Shown here piece by piece: positions 1 to 8,801 of a stretch of 38,787 nucleotides of DNA (positions within the stretch are counted from its first letter, which is position 1; the number at the start of each line of letters is the position of its first letter). The stretch comes from Spirochaetaceae bacterium (GTDB lineage: Bacteria; Spirochaetota; Spirochaetia; Treponematales; Breznakiellaceae), in assembly GCA_031257135.1 (NCBI GenBank), contig JAIRPH010000116.1, positions 1-38,787 on the forward strand. Direction: 5' to 3'. The notes beneath the pieces are model-generated. The model made no database searches, had not been told where the DNA came from, and saw only the letters and a list, made by a program, of their open reading frames with translations. The position numbers and the translations under genes were made by a program.

Positions 1-109
1 TGCCGATGTATTTCGGGCGGATTAACACATCGTTTGGGCGCGTAATCTGCGGCTTTTCACCCTCATCCAAGCGTAAATCTTTTACGCCGTACACTTTCGC
101 TATTTTCAT
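1..109 (-). CDS. Zinc-type alcohol/sorbitol dehydrogenase, N-terminal fragment (cut by window edge)
   Basis: Not in the ORF track because it runs off the left edge. Reading the minus strand from the ATG at 109 gives 36 codons beginning MKIAKVYGVKDLRLDE and ending ..RPNDVLIRPKYIG. This is the usual opening of medium-chain, zinc-dependent dehydrogenases (Kx-x-x-YG..D.R..E...P...P.DVLI...). A good Shine-Dalgarno sequence (AGGAG) lies just upstream of the ATG, and a strong promoter sits about 100 bases back. The catalytic zinc ligands would lie beyond the edge, so substrate and exact subfamily cannot be told. The family call rests on the N-terminal pattern only. Confidence 0.55.
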   Translation of the reverse strand, partial: MKIAKVYGVKDLRLDEGEKPQITRPNDVLIRPKYIG

Positions 110-209
110 ATTTACTCCTGTTTTTTCTTTTTTCCTAAAAAACTGCGTAGAAAAACGGGAAAGCGTTAATTCGTATATACGGATTAAGTCCGCATAACCG
201 AACTTTTTA

Positions 210-238
210 AATATAGCACGACTTCATTACCCTGTCAA
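210..238 (-). promoter_or_regulatory. Sigma70-type promoter for the dehydrogenase at 1-109
   Basis: On the minus strand TTGACA (238-233) is followed after 17 bases by TATATT (215-210), which is a near-perfect vegetative promoter. Transcription would start near 203, giving a leader of roughly 94 bases that ends in a proper AGGAG ribosome site. This makes it a leadered contrast to the many leaderless-looking genes in the window. A short inverted repeat (CGGA-N5-TCCG, 180-192) lies in the leader and could be an operator. Confidence 0.6.
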
Positions 239-266
239 CAATTTTTTTTATCTTGGTCATTCCTGT

Positions 267-304
267 TTGACCCTCTTGACCCTAATGCGCGAGAACCTTA
301 GAAT
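267..304 (+). promoter_or_regulatory. Promoter for the membrane-protein gene at 311, leaderless geometry
   Basis: TTGACC (276-281), a 17-base spacer and TAGAAT (299-304) form a good sigma70-type promoter. The start codon at 311 lies 6 bases after the -10 box, so the expected +1 is the A of the ATG. No Shine-Dalgarno sequence is present. The octamer TTGACCCT occurs twice in tandem (267-274 and 276-283), so the -35 region is duplicated at a 9-base offset. Confidence 0.6.
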
Positions 305-310
305 TTTGGC

Positions 311-733
311 ATGGATGTATATGGTCCTTTGAGGGCGGCGCTTTTTGTTTATGAGTTTCTTCGTCTTCTTGTATTGATAGCGTTGTTTGTGGTAGTACAC
401 CCTCTTCATGAAACCGCGGCGGAAGGGATTTTTCCATATACGGTGTATGTAGTCCCGAACGCGCTGTTTCCCTTGATGACCTATTTCTTGTGGATCCGTC
501 TTTCTGTATATAAGCCGTATATCGCTTTGTATATGGCAGGTAAGACTATTGGACTTGTGTCGATTATCGGAGGCTGTATTTTTTCGTTTCCTGCCTTAAT
601 TCACGTACCGTCTATAGCCTTGACTATGGACCGCCTCATCGCCGGGGTTGTCCTGATCGTAGCCGCCTTGGATGGGCTGACTATCTTCAGCGGATTGATG
701 CTTAATAGTAAACTGAAAAAACTTGAAACGTAG
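311..733 (+). CDS. Small polytopic membrane protein of unknown function
   Basis: A 140-residue protein with about four hydrophobic segments (roughly residues 12-30, 43-62, 73-93 and 105-130) and a short basic tail (KLKKLET). I do not recognise a family. It is the first gene of a + strand run leading into the MinD-like ATPase (24 bases downstream), lgt and thrC, so it is probably co-transcribed with an envelope-related set. The start at 311 is favoured because a promoter-like -10 box ends six bases before it; there is no ribosome-binding site. An inner-membrane location is inferred from hydrophobicity only. Confidence 0.65.
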   Translation: MDVYGPLRAALFVYEFLRLLVLIALFVVVHPLHETAAEGIFPYTVYVVPNALFPLMTYFLWIRLSVYKPYIALYMAGKTIGLVSIIGGCIFSFPALIHVPSIALTMDRLIAGVVLIVAALDGLTIFSGLMLNSKLKKLET

Positions 734-757
734 GTTCCGAAATATGGAGGTAATTGC

Positions 758-1921
758 ATGCGTATAATTCCCGTTGCAAGCGGTAAAGGCGGGGTAGGTA
801 AATCCTTGATGGTGGCGAACTTAGGGGTGGTCTTTGCTAAATCGGGACAGCGGGTGGTGGTAGCGGATTTGGATCTCGGAGCGTCGAATCTGCATCTCGT
901 ACTGGGACACCAATCCCCAAAAGTAGGGATCGGCACGTTTTTAAACGATACCCGGTTGGATTTTTCTAAAGTCATCGTGGATACGGACGTCCCGGGACTG
1001 CGGTTTATTCCGGGAGATACCGAAATCCCCGGAACAGCCAATCTGAAAGTCTCTCAGCGGAACGCCTTGTGCAAACGGCTCCTCGCGCTCAAAGATGAAG
1101 CGGACATTCTCCTTATCGATCTTGGCGCGGGAACGCATCAGTCTATTCTGGACTTTTTTCTCCTTTCCGGACAGGGCATTGTGGTGACCTCTCCGGCGGT
1201 TACGGCGGTGTTGAACGCCTACGTGTTCCTGAAAAATACGGTCTTCCGCCTGATGTATACGGTTTTCGTCAAAGGCACTAAGGCATACGCCTACTTGGAG
1301 CAGATACGCAAAGACGGCTCAGGACCTCAGAAGCTCTATATCCCGAAGGTTCTACCCGAAATTAAAGAAATCGATCCGGAATCCTATGAAAAGTTTATGT
1401 TCCGCATAAATCAGCTCCACCCCCGGCTGGTCACTAATATGATAGAAGACCCTAAAGATGTGGAAGTAGCTATGAAGATACGCCGATCCTGCGAGGAATA
1501 CCTAGACCTCAAAATAGAGCATCTCGGCGTAGCCTATCGGGACTCTATGCAGGATACGGCATTGGCTTCCCGGCTTCCGGTAACGCTCTATAAGCCTCAG
1601 TCTATCCTAGCTCAAGGAATTTACCGGATCGCGGAAAAAATCCTCAAGTCCCCGGAAGATAAGTTCGCTCCAAACGCGCAAGATATAGACGATAGTTTCA
1701 CCGAAGCCGGAGCCGAAGCGGAAATCGATTTTGAGAGCAAAATGGAATATGTGGAGGAACTCCTCCATTCAGGCGCAATGAGTCAAGGAGACCTCGTGGA
1801 AACCGTAAAAACTCAGCAGTTGGAAATCGCCAAGCTGAAAAAAGAAAATAATTTTTTAAAGCTCAAACTGTCTCAAGCTATGGCTCAGGGCTTTAAGCCC
1901 ACAGCTTCATATAGAGGGTAA
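758..1921 (+). CDS. MinD/FlhG (MRP)-type P-loop ATPase with C-terminal coiled coil
   Basis: A 387-residue deviant-Walker ATPase of the MinD/ParA group. The N terminus carries the signature SGKGGVGKS at about residues 8-16, followed by ADLDLGASNLHLVLG (switch I region) and DILLIDLGAGTHQSILDF (Walker B). Family members bind membranes or polar structures in the ATP form and position cell-division or flagellar machinery; the closest type by motif is FlhG/MinD2. Residues about 330-380 form a charged heptad-like tail (TVKTQQLEIAKLKKENNFLKL), longer than usual for MinD. No minC or flhF lies nearby, so the partner is unknown. A Shine-Dalgarno sequence (GGAGG) precedes the ATG, and lgt starts 4 bases after the stop. 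Confidence 0.85.
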   Translation: MRIIPVASGKGGVGKSLMVANLGVVFAKSGQRVVVADLDLGASNLHLVLGHQSPKVGIGTFLNDTRLDFSKVIVDTDVPGLRFIPGDTEIPGTANLKVSQRNALCKRLLALKDEADILLIDLGAGTHQSILDFFLLSGQGIVVTSPAVTAVLNAYVFLKNTVFRLMYTVFVKGTKAYAYLEQIRKDGSGPQKLYIPKVLPEIKEIDPESYEKFMFRINQLHPRLVTNMIEDPKDVEVAMKIRRSCEEYLDLKIEHLGVAYRDSMQDTALASRLPVTLYKPQSILAQGIYRIAEKILKSPEDKFAPNAQDIDDSFTEAGAEAEIDFESKMEYVEELLHSGAMSQGDLVETVKTQQLEIAKLKKENNFLKLKLSQAMAQGFKPTASYRG

Positions 1922-1925
1922 TCCG

Positions 1926-2963
1926 ATGCTCCTAAGTATACCGTTTCCAAGCTGGCTGACGCCGCAAATCATACCGGGTTTCTTTATCCGGTGGTACAGT
2001 CTCATGTACATCGTCGCGTTCGGCATCGCGTTCCTGCTGTACCGCGCCCAAGTGCGGGAACGGCGGTTCCCTATGACCGAAGACGAGCTGTGGGGCTTGT
2101 TTTTCTGGGGCATTTTGTTTCTGGTCCTCGGGGCTAGGATATTCGCTACCATTGTATATGAAACCAGCGACCTCTACCGCCGGGAGCCGTGGCTTGTGTT
2201 CTGGCCCTTCCGAAACGGCGCGTTTACCGGGCTTCAAGGTATGAGCTATCACGGCGGGGTTATCGGCGGGGTTTTAGCGATTCTGATTTACTCCGGAGCG
2301 AAACGTTTCGATTACCGGGAAATCGGCGATATGTTCGCCGCCAGCATCCCCTTGGGCTATACCTTCGGACGGCTCGGCAATTTCGCCAACGGCGAATTAT
2401 ACGGACGAGTTACCGCCCAGCCCTGGGGGATGCTCTTCCCGCAGGCTACGCGGCTTCCCGCACACGAGCCGTGGGTACAGGACCTTGCGGAACAAACCGG
2501 TACCGTCATACAGGGAAACATGGTGAATCTGCCCCGGCACCCTTCGCAACTCTATGAAGCCTTCTTTGAGGGCTTTGTTCTATGGCTTATTATCTGGCTT
2601 TTAAGGAACCGTAAGCCCTTCAAGGGCTTTTTGATAGGCATATATTTCATAGGCTACGGGCTGTTCCGCTTTTTCATCGAGTATTTTCGGGAACCCGATT
2701 CATGGATGGGATACCGGTTCCAATTCGCGGAAACCGACCTTCCCCTTGCGGCGGCTCATCCGCTGTTAAGTTTTTCCACAGGTCAGGTTTTTTGTTTCGC
2801 TATGGTTATGCTTGGACTTTTTTGGCTTCTCATTGCGTCTCACAGTCCTAACCGTCAGCCGGTTTTGGTGTATCTTGACTCAGGCAGAACCAAGTCGAAG
2901 ATGGAGGCGGAACGAAAAGCGGCTCAGAAGGAACGCCGGAAACTGCGGAAAAAATTACGCTAG
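1926..2963 (+). CDS. lgt: Prolipoprotein diacylglyceryl transferase
   Basis: Lgt transfers a diacylglyceryl group from phosphatidylglycerol to the lipobox cysteine of prelipoproteins, the first step of lipoprotein maturation in the inner membrane. The protein shows the family signature GRLGNFANGELYGR, the HPSQLYEA block, the YHGGVIGG segment and about seven membrane helices. At 345 residues it is longer than most Lgt proteins (about 260-300), with an insert between the signature and the HPSQLYEA block and a very basic C-terminal tail (AERKAAQKERRKLRKKLR) on the cytoplasmic side. It fits the lipobox proteins encoded elsewhere in this window. It lies between the MinD-like ATPase and thrC, all close-packed on the same strand. 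Confidence 0.95.
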   Translation: MLLSIPFPSWLTPQIIPGFFIRWYSLMYIVAFGIAFLLYRAQVRERRFPMTEDELWGLFFWGILFLVLGARIFATIVYETSDLYRREPWLVFWPFRNGAFTGLQGMSYHGGVIGGVLAILIYSGAKRFDYREIGDMFAASIPLGYTFGRLGNFANGELYGRVTAQPWGMLFPQATRLPAHEPWVQDLAEQTGTVIQGNMVNLPRHPSQLYEAFFEGFVLWLIIWLLRNRKPFKGFLIGIYFIGYGLFRFFIEYFREPDSWMGYRFQFAETDLPLAAAHPLLSFSTGQVFCFAMVMLGLFWLLIASHSPNRQPVLVYLDSGRTKSKMEAERKAAQKERRKLRKKLR

Positions 2964-2987
2964 AAAAAACGCTAAAAAGGAGAACCT

Positions 2988-4319
2988 ATGCAGTATTACA
3001 GCACAAGAAATAAAAAAAACGGAGCGGTGAATTTCGCCGCCGCGGCATTAACCGGGCTTGCCCCGGACGGCGGACTGTATGTCCCTGAAACTCTGCCTGA
3101 ATATCCGCCTGCGGTACGGTCTTCTCTGGGTACTATGAGCTTTCAAGACATAGCCTTTGAGACCATCAAGCCTTTTGTAAGTCCGGAGATACCCGATGCG
3201 GCGTTGGCGGACATGATACATGAGGCTTATTCGTTTGAAGCTCCTCTTCGTCACGTGGGGGATCGGATGGCGCTGGAGCTGTTTCACGGACCTACCGCGG
3301 CGTTTAAGGATTTCGGCGCGCGGTTTATGGCCCGAGCTTTCGCCTACCTCCGCCGAGGGGAAGACAAGCCCCTGCATATTCTGGTAGCCACCTCAGGCGA
3401 TACCGGAGGAGCCGTAGCCGACGGCTTTCACGGCGTTCAGGGCATTACCGTGACGGTATTATATCCTAAAGGACGAGTTACGCCCTTGCAGGAACGGCAG
3501 ATCGCGGGACTCGGCGGCAACATATCGGCTGTCGCGGTAGAGGGCAGTTTCGACGACTGCCAGCGGCTGGTGAAAGAAGCCTTCAAAAACGAAGGCTTGA
3601 AGAAACGCAAGGACTTGTCCTCGGCGAATTCCATCAACGTCTCTCGGCTCATTCCGCAGGCGGCGTATTACGCCGCGGCCGCAGGAAAAGCCTTTACCGG
3701 AGTCCCGGAAAACGCCGAAGGAGTATTCCGGGCTATAGCGAAACAGCCGATAATTTTTTGCGTTCCCTCGGGCAACTTCGGGAACCTCACTGCCGGGCTG
3801 TACGCTCTGGAGATGGGCGCGCCTATCCGAGGCTTCATTGCCGCAACCAACCGGAACCGCTCGGTGCCGGACTATCTTGAAACGGGCTATTATGAAGCTC
3901 GGTTTTCTCAAGCCACGATTTCCAACGCTATGGACGTAGGCGCGCCCAGCAACTTCGAGCGGCTGATCGCGCATTGGTTTTCGCTGAACCAGTTCCGGCG
4001 GATTGTCCGAGGCGTTTGGGTGTCTGACGACGATACCCGTAAGACCATCGCGGAGGTCCATAAAACGACGGGGTATTTCCTTGATCCCCACACCGCGGTA
4101 GGATGGCGCGGAGTCGATCAACTGCTCGCGAACCGCCGGCTTCCTACGGGTCCGCTGGCGGTACTGGCGACGGCGCATCCCGCCAAATTCGCCGAGACCG
4201 TGGAGCCGTTAACCGGTCCGGTTCCGGTTCCTCAGTCTCTTGCGGAAGCGATGAAACGAAAACCCAATGCCGCAATCATTCCCGCGGAAATATCCGCGCT
4301 TTTGGAGGTATTATCATGA
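2988..4319 (+). CDS. thrC: Threonine synthase
   Basis: Converts O-phospho-L-homoserine to threonine using pyridoxal phosphate, the last step of threonine synthesis. The N terminus MQYYSTRNK and the early block [12 protein letters not shown] are typical. The PLP-lysine region is [19 protein letters not shown], and [15 protein letters not shown] and [13 protein letters not shown] bind the cofactor phosphate. At 443 residues it matches the E. coli-like class. The start has a clear Shine-Dalgarno sequence (AAAGGAG). The stop overlaps the start of the next gene as ATGA, so the two are probably translationally coupled. Confidence 0.95.
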   Translation: MQYYSTRNKKNGAVNFAAAALTGLAPDGGLYVPETLPEYPPAVRSSLGTMSFQDIAFETIKPFVSPEIPDAALADMIHEAYSFEAPLRHVGDRMALELFHGPTAAFKDFGARFMARAFAYLRRGEDKPLHILVATSGDTGGAVADGFHGVQGITVTVLYPKGRVTPLQERQIAGLGGNISAVAVEGSFDDCQRLVKEAFKNEGLKKRKDLSSANSINVSRLIPQAAYYAAAAGKAFTGVPENAEGVFRAIAKQPIIFCVPSGNFGNLTAGLYALEMGAPIRGFIAATNRNRSVPDYLETGYYEARFSQATISNAMDVGAPSNFERLIAHWFSLNQFRRIVRGVWVSDDDTRKTIAEVHKTTGYFLDPHTAVGWRGVDQLLANRRLPTGPLAVLATAHPAKFAETVEPLTGPVPVPQSLAEAMKRKPNAAIIPAEISALLEVLS

Positions 4320-4807
4320 AACTCTGTCCCTGCGGCTCCGGCAAAACCTATAGCGAATGTTGCGAGCCGTATATCGCCGGTTCGCAATTACCGCTTACCG
4401 CGGAAGCCCTTATGCGGAGCCGGTATTCAGCCTATACTGAACACGCTATTGATTATATTGTCAATACCTGTATTAGAAAAGGGGGCAAACAGGATATTGA
4501 CGTAAAACAGACTAAAAGCTGGAGCGAAAATTCCCGATGGCTTGGACTGAAGATTCTGTCCGCGGAAAAAGGCGGTCCCAATGATACGGAAGGCACAGTA
4601 GAGTTTGAAGCCGCCTACGAACATGAGGGGCTTAACGACATTCACCATGAAAAAGCTCTGTTTAAGAAACAGAATGATAAGTGGCTCTATGACGAAGGAG
4701 AGATCGTTCCTAAGACGATTGTGCGGTCTAGTCCCAAAGTCGGGCGGAACGATCCTTGTCCCTGCGGTTCCGGCAAGAAATACAAGCATTGCCACGGCAA
4801 AGGATAA
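4316..4807 (+). CDS. YchJ-type SEC-C motif protein (UPF0225)
   Basis: A 163-residue protein with a SEC-C zinc-binding motif at each end: [13 protein letters not shown] near residue 4 and [14 protein letters not shown] near the C terminus. Between them is the YchJ middle domain ([18 protein letters not shown]..., ..WLGLKIL...). SEC-C motifs bind zinc and occur in SecA and in YchJ-like proteins; no reaction is established. The ORF track starts this frame at 4103 inside thrC. The ATG at 4316 is preferred because the protein then begins exactly at the SEC-C motif and overlaps the thrC stop by four bases, with GGAGG upstream inside thrC. Confidence 0.85.
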   Translation: MKLCPCGSGKTYSECCEPYIAGSQLPLTAEALMRSRYSAYTEHAIDYIVNTCIRKGGKQDIDVKQTKSWSENSRWLGLKILSAEKGGPNDTEGTVEFEAAYEHEGLNDIHHEKALFKKQNDKWLYDEGEIVPKTIVRSSPKVGRNDPCPCGSGKKYKHCHGKG

Positions 4808-4826
4808 CCGAGGCAATACAGGGAGA

Positions 4827-5879
4827 TTATAAAGGAGGCAAGGTATAAGAAACTCGTCCTGCCCGGATATCGTCCATAAAGGCGTTAAATTTCCGCCGAA
4901 TTTCTTCGGGGACGTACTGGGTATAGCCCGGATCGTCCGCGATAAAATCCAGATACCCCTCTTTCGCGCCTACGATTTTCGAGGTTCCGTACTGAATTTT
5001 GCCGGCAAGGACGTCCGCGAGGATTTCTTCGACCAGCTTTTTTTGTTGCATCAGACCGCATCCGATAATAACCCCGGGCGCGCTGGAGTAGGCGTTAATG
5101 TTATGGTATACCAAATAAGCTCCCCGCTCTTGAGCGGTTTTAATCAGCCCCTGAGCCGCGCCTCCGGCGATAGCGGCGAACACGTCGGCTCCGGCGTCGA
5201 TCATGCCGGAAGCGAGTTCGGCCGCCTTATTTGCGTCGAACCAGTTCCCGATTATCCGCAGGTCAACGGTTATCGCCGGGTCGATCCTCTGCGCGCCGTC
5301 CCGGAAGCCCGGCACGATGTGGTTGTTTAAGAGCGGATACTCCTGAGCCGCGATGAACCCGAGCCGTTTATCCGGGTTAGCGTGTTCCATCCCGCTGACG
5401 GTAATGAGTCCCGCCAGATAGCCCAGATACAGAGACTGCTCGTACTGGTTAAAGAGGTACGTGCTGATTTGAGGATTCCCCGAAAAATCCGCGTCAGTAA
5501 GGATGAATTTCTGATTAGGGAATTTTTTCCCCACATTGGCGCAGATTTCCGGCAGGGACGGATTGGAACTGAGAACGAGCGTATACTCGCCGCTTGCGAC
5601 CAGTCCGGTAAGCTGTTCTTCCCACTCGGCTTGATTGAATCCCGCTTCGTAAACTTTAATGTTCACTCCGGCGTGAGCCGCGGCGAAACTCTCCGCTCCA
5701 GCGACCAGCAGTTCATAAGGCGGACTCCCGGCGACCATGCCCGGAATGTAGACCAACACTGATAGCGATTCCGTCGGTTTGTTTTGGGGTTCAGCCTGCT
5801 TCTTGCCGGCTCCAAACAACGCCGATCCTGCAAGCAGGATCAGCAGTCCTGCTAGAAGGGATATTTTTCTTGCAATCAT
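4827..5879 (-). CDS. BMP/PnrA-family substrate-binding protein
   Basis: A 350-residue exported binding protein of the basic-membrane-protein family (TmpC/PnrA type), whose characterised members bind purine nucleosides for ABC import. Visible family features are SLSVLVYIPG near residue 40, LVLSSNPSLPEICANVGKKFP, FILTDADF, YLGYLAGLIT, and the late block GADVFAAIAGGAAQGLIKTA. An N-terminal signal sequence (hydrophobic residues 7-24) is present, but the usual lipobox cysteine is missing: the processing region reads GSALFGAGKK. No ABC permease or ATPase gene is adjacent, so it is an orphan binding protein here. The ligand is not predictable with confidence. It is convergent with the YchJ-like gene and divergent from aroB. 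Confidence 0.85.
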   Translation of the reverse strand: MIARKISLLAGLLILLAGSALFGAGKKQAEPQNKPTESLSVLVYIPGMVAGSPPYELLVAGAESFAAAHAGVNIKVYEAGFNQAEWEEQLTGLVASGEYTLVLSSNPSLPEICANVGKKFPNQKFILTDADFSGNPQISTYLFNQYEQSLYLGYLAGLITVSGMEHANPDKRLGFIAAQEYPLLNNHIVPGFRDGAQRIDPAITVDLRIIGNWFDANKAAELASGMIDAGADVFAAIAGGAAQGLIKTAQERGAYLVYHNINAYSSAPGVIIGCGLMQQKKLVEEILADVLAGKIQYGTSKIVGAKEGYLDFIADDPGYTQYVPEEIRRKFNAFMDDIRAGRVSYTLPPL

Positions 5880-5887
5880 AATATTTT

Positions 5888-5916
5888 ATCATATAAGAAA
5901 CCCTCTTGTGAATCAA
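5888..5916 (-). promoter_or_regulatory. Promoter for the BMP-family gene, leaderless geometry
   Basis: On the minus strand TTGATT (5916-5911), 17 bases, then TATGAT (5893-5888). The ATG at 5879 follows the -10 box after only 8 bases (AAAATATT), and no Shine-Dalgarno sequence exists. The predicted mRNA would have a leader of about 0-2 bases. Confidence 0.55.
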
Positions 5917-5957
5917 TACCGGTATTTTCTATATTTCAGCTTGAATTCCCTTTTCTT

Positions 5958-5977
5958 TAGTGATATTGTAGTGATAT
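5958..5977 (+). repeat. Tandem 9-base direct repeat upstream of aroB
   Basis: TAGTGATAT occurs at 5958-5966 and again at 5969-5977, an offset of 11 bases or one helical turn. The second copy runs into a -10-like TATAGT (5975-5980). No good -35 box is present 17 bases upstream of that -10, so the repeat could be a binding site for a regulator of aroB. This is a pattern seen in sequence; the regulatory role is an inference. Confidence 0.4.
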
Positions 5978-6010
5978 AGTGTACAAGAAGCTATAGAGGA
6001 CGATATTTTG

Positions 6011-7108
6011 ATGAACCGGGAATATACATTTTCCTTTGGGGGCAACTTATCCTCCGTCCGTATTAGAAAGCATATTCCGTCTCTTGACGATATTATATCA
6101 TTTTATGGAAGCGCGCCGGGGAATGTCTTGTTCGTATGCGATACCCATACTCGGTCTATCGCCCGGCAGATATTAGGGGAGAAAGACGCGCCGCTCTGCG
6201 AGATTCAAAGCGGAGAAGCCGCCAAAAACTGGGCTTCAGTCGAAACCATTCTGAAGGCGGCAAAAGACGCGGCTCTGGGCAGAGACGGCCTGTTTGTAGG
6301 AGTCGGAGGAGGCGTCGTCAGCGATATGACCGGGTTCGCGGCTTCGATTTATATGCGAGGCGCGGGATTGTGCCTCGTCTCGACCAGCCTTTTGGGGATG
6401 GTTGACGCCGCGGTAGGCGGAAAAACCGGATTCGACCTTTTCGGCATGAAAAATTTCGCCGGAACCTTTTATCCTGCGCCGCTTGTTTATATGCCTGTCT
6501 CAAGCCTGACCTCTTTGCCGGAACGGGAATGGAAATCCGGCATGGCGGAAATTATCAAAACCGCAACGCTGGATACAAGCGATGAACAGGAGCGGTTTTG
6601 GTCTCTGCTCGCGGCTTTATCCCGCGATACGGCGGAACAGGATATATTAGTTGAGTGCATAGCCCGGTCGGTACAGCTCAAGGGGCGCGTCGTTGAGGCT
6701 GATCCTAAAGAAACCGGTAATTTTCGGGCATTACTCAATCTGGGGCATACTTTCGGTCACGCCCTAGAGTCTTCCATCGGGCTGGGACAGATAACCCACG
6801 GCGAAGCGGTTGCTTGGGGCATGGCCCGCTCGTGCGATCTGGGGCTTGCTCTGGGGATAACTCCTCAAGACCGCCGTGAAAAGATACTCGCTCTGCTTTC
6901 GGCTTTCGGCTATGAAACGAAGACGCCTCACCCGCTTATGCGGGACACAGAGGCGTTTATGCAGGCGTTGCGGAACGATAAAAAAAAGAAAGCCGGAAGC
7001 CTTCGTTTCATTGTTCCCGCTCGAACCGGGGCGGTATTGGTTTCCGGGGAACAGGCGGAGCCGCGGGTTTTAGCGCGTATTATCGGAGGATACAGTGACT
7101 GCCTTTAA
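6011..7108 (+). CDS. aroB: 3-Dehydroquinate synthase
   Basis: Second enzyme of the shikimate pathway: converts DAHP to 3-dehydroquinate using NAD and a divalent metal. The protein shows the NAD-binding GVGGGVVSDMTGFAAS, the block TSLLGMVDAAVGGKTG, and the metal/substrate region ALLNLGHTFGHALE with further histidine in ITHGEAVAWGM. Length 365 is normal. The ORF track begins at a TTG (6008); the ATG three bases later is preferred, although the GAGGA ribosome site (5996-6000) would suit either. The end overlaps the next gene by 14 bases. The first pathway enzyme, a DAHP synthase, is encoded at 30995-32020 in a separate unit. Confidence 0.93.
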   Translation: MNREYTFSFGGNLSSVRIRKHIPSLDDIISFYGSAPGNVLFVCDTHTRSIARQILGEKDAPLCEIQSGEAAKNWASVETILKAAKDAALGRDGLFVGVGGGVVSDMTGFAASIYMRGAGLCLVSTSLLGMVDAAVGGKTGFDLFGMKNFAGTFYPAPLVYMPVSSLTSLPEREWKSGMAEIIKTATLDTSDEQERFWSLLAALSRDTAEQDILVECIARSVQLKGRVVEADPKETGNFRALLNLGHTFGHALESSIGLGQITHGEAVAWGMARSCDLGLALGITPQDRREKILALLSAFGYETKTPHPLMRDTEAFMQALRNDKKKKAGSLRFIVPARTGAVLVSGEQAEPRVLARIIGGYSDCL

Positions 7109-8777
7109 GAAGCATCTGATCCGGTATATGGTATCGGTATATCTCTATTTTTTTTCTCAGACCTTTCTGTTAGGACAAGAAGAAGCTCTGCCTAAGCAGG
7201 AACAAACCGGCGTTGAATCCGAAGCGGATGCGGCGGAAATCCCTCAGGAACCGGTTGTTGACGACCAAGCGGTAGAAAAAAAAATATTTATAATAAAAAC
7301 GATTAATTTCGACGCAAAAGGCGGAAAACTTTGGCGGAGCCGGGCTTTCGCGTTGATATACCACGGCAAATTTCAAGAAGGAGAAATACTTGAAGGCGCC
7401 GACGCGCTGGAACAGTATATTAAAGATAAAACCCAGCTTTTACTGAATCAGCGCGTTTTAGAGAGCGCGGAGATTAGCTATACGGTCGGACAAGCGGACG
7501 GCGACGGAGTTACGCCGGTTGATCTCTTGGTGAAGACCGTAGATACATGGAATATTATAGCGTTGCCGAAGCCTAGCCTTGATTCCAACAACGGCTTTGC
7601 CATAAGCATTAACGCTAGAGATTATAACTTTCTCGGCACCATGAGTCCGCTCCGGTTGAATATCGGCTATGAACATAGAGAAGCGGAAGAGCAGGTTAGC
7701 CCGATCAAGGATGTTTTTAATTTTGAACTGGATTCGGATACGCCCTTTAGACTTTTCGGATTGAACTGGAATTTAGATTTTGATCATCTGTTTGCCTATG
7801 CCTTGATTGGCGGAGACGGAACGTTTTCTTACAAAAATATTACCGGACTTTCCGCTGAGTTGCCCTTGAGAAAAACCACGATTACTACCGGTTTTGAACA
7901 GAAATTTATCTTAAACGAAGAGAATCCTGAACGGTATGTAGCGGAATATGGAAACTACGCTGATTTCTACATGGCAAACCGGGTATACGCCTCATGGGAG
8001 ATTCCGTTAGGGGTTAGTATGTACAATTTCGGGGAATTGACGTATACGCCTGAAGTATCAATGAACGTAAACTATCGCCCTGACGGAGAGCTGGAGTTTT
8101 GGAGAAAGGGTCCGAGCATTACCTTTAGTCACCGCGTGGGCTTTGGACGAATCAATTGGCTCGGCAATTTCCGTAGCGGCTTGGAAGGGTCTATCAGCAA
8201 TTCCAATACCTATAATTTTTATAGCCGAGGCTGGAGCAACAACTACGGTATTTCCCTAAAAGGGCATAAACTGTTTACCGATTGGTTCGGCGTATCCAGT
8301 TTCTTCCAAGTACGGCAGTGGTTCTTTTATGATCCCGCTTCAGCGGATGAAGGGTATCCTCCGTATACCGAAGTTGGAGACGCGCTCAGAGGAGTGTCGA
8401 ATAAATCGGCGAAGGCTTTTGATAAGGATTACATGATTTCTCTAAATCTGGACTTTACCTTTAGAATATTGCGGTTTATTCCTTCTGTGTGGCTACACAG
8501 TAGGAAACTAAGGTTTTTTGATTTTGATATGCATCTTGTTCCGTTTATAGATATAGCCTTAATGCAAGGACATATTTCTGAACGGGCTGATGCAATTCCG
8601 ACTCCTCAGGGAATTTTAGCCTCCGCCGGGCTGGAGCTGATCGTATTTCCGGCGTTCATGCGGAGTTTCTATCTGCGGGCGAGTTTAGGTTATAACCTAA
8701 CTAAATTTTTGGAAACCGGAGATTTTCCCAAACCCTATGGAGATGAATATTTCATCGGCATAGGGCATCATTATTAG
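7095..8777 (+). CDS. Omp85-like outer membrane protein with a single POTRA domain
   Basis: A 560-residue exported protein starting at GTG with GGAGGA just upstream, overlapping the aroB end by 14 bases. After a signal peptide (residues about 1-27, ending SQTFLLGQ) and an acidic linker, residues about 60-155 look like one POTRA repeat: a strand (FIIKTINFDA), helices with the L..Y..D...L pattern, then a strand (VDLLVKTVDTWNI). The rest is rich in alternating beta strands. It opens with ARDYNFLGTMSPLRLNIGYE, an Omp85-type barrel entry, and ends on aromatic tyrosine (GIGHHY) as outer membrane barrels do. BamA has five POTRA domains and about 800 residues, so this is a reduced relative. It may insert or translocate proteins or lipids; substrate unknown. 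Confidence 0.7.
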   Translation: MTAFKKHLIRYMVSVYLYFFSQTFLLGQEEALPKQEQTGVESEADAAEIPQEPVVDDQAVEKKIFIIKTINFDAKGGKLWRSRAFALIYHGKFQEGEILEGADALEQYIKDKTQLLLNQRVLESAEISYTVGQADGDGVTPVDLLVKTVDTWNIIALPKPSLDSNNGFAISINARDYNFLGTMSPLRLNIGYEHREAEEQVSPIKDVFNFELDSDTPFRLFGLNWNLDFDHLFAYALIGGDGTFSYKNITGLSAELPLRKTTITTGFEQKFILNEENPERYVAEYGNYADFYMANRVYASWEIPLGVSMYNFGELTYTPEVSMNVNYRPDGELEFWRKGPSITFSHRVGFGRINWLGNFRSGLEGSISNSNTYNFYSRGWSNNYGISLKGHKLFTDWFGVSSFFQVRQWFFYDPASADEGYPPYTEVGDALRGVSNKSAKAFDKDYMISLNLDFTFRILRFIPSVWLHSRKLRFFDFDMHLVPFIDIALMQGHISERADAIPTPQGILASAGLELIVFPAFMRSFYLRASLGYNLTKFLETGDFPKPYGDEYFIGIGHHY

Positions 8778-8801
8778 AAAAAGTTTAGGAGGCGTTTTAT
8801 A

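Noticed and set aside
6-197. 63-residue + strand ORF at left edge
   Set aside because: Opposes the dehydrogenase N-terminus, which has a promoter, ribosome site and recognisable protein pattern.
3459-4178. 239-residue - strand ORF
   Set aside because: Antisense shadow of thrC; arginine-rich, low-complexity translation typical of a shadow frame.
4103-4315. N-terminal extension of the YchJ-like ORF
   Set aside because: Lies wholly inside thrC, is low-complexity, and the protein proper starts at the SEC-C motif from 4316.
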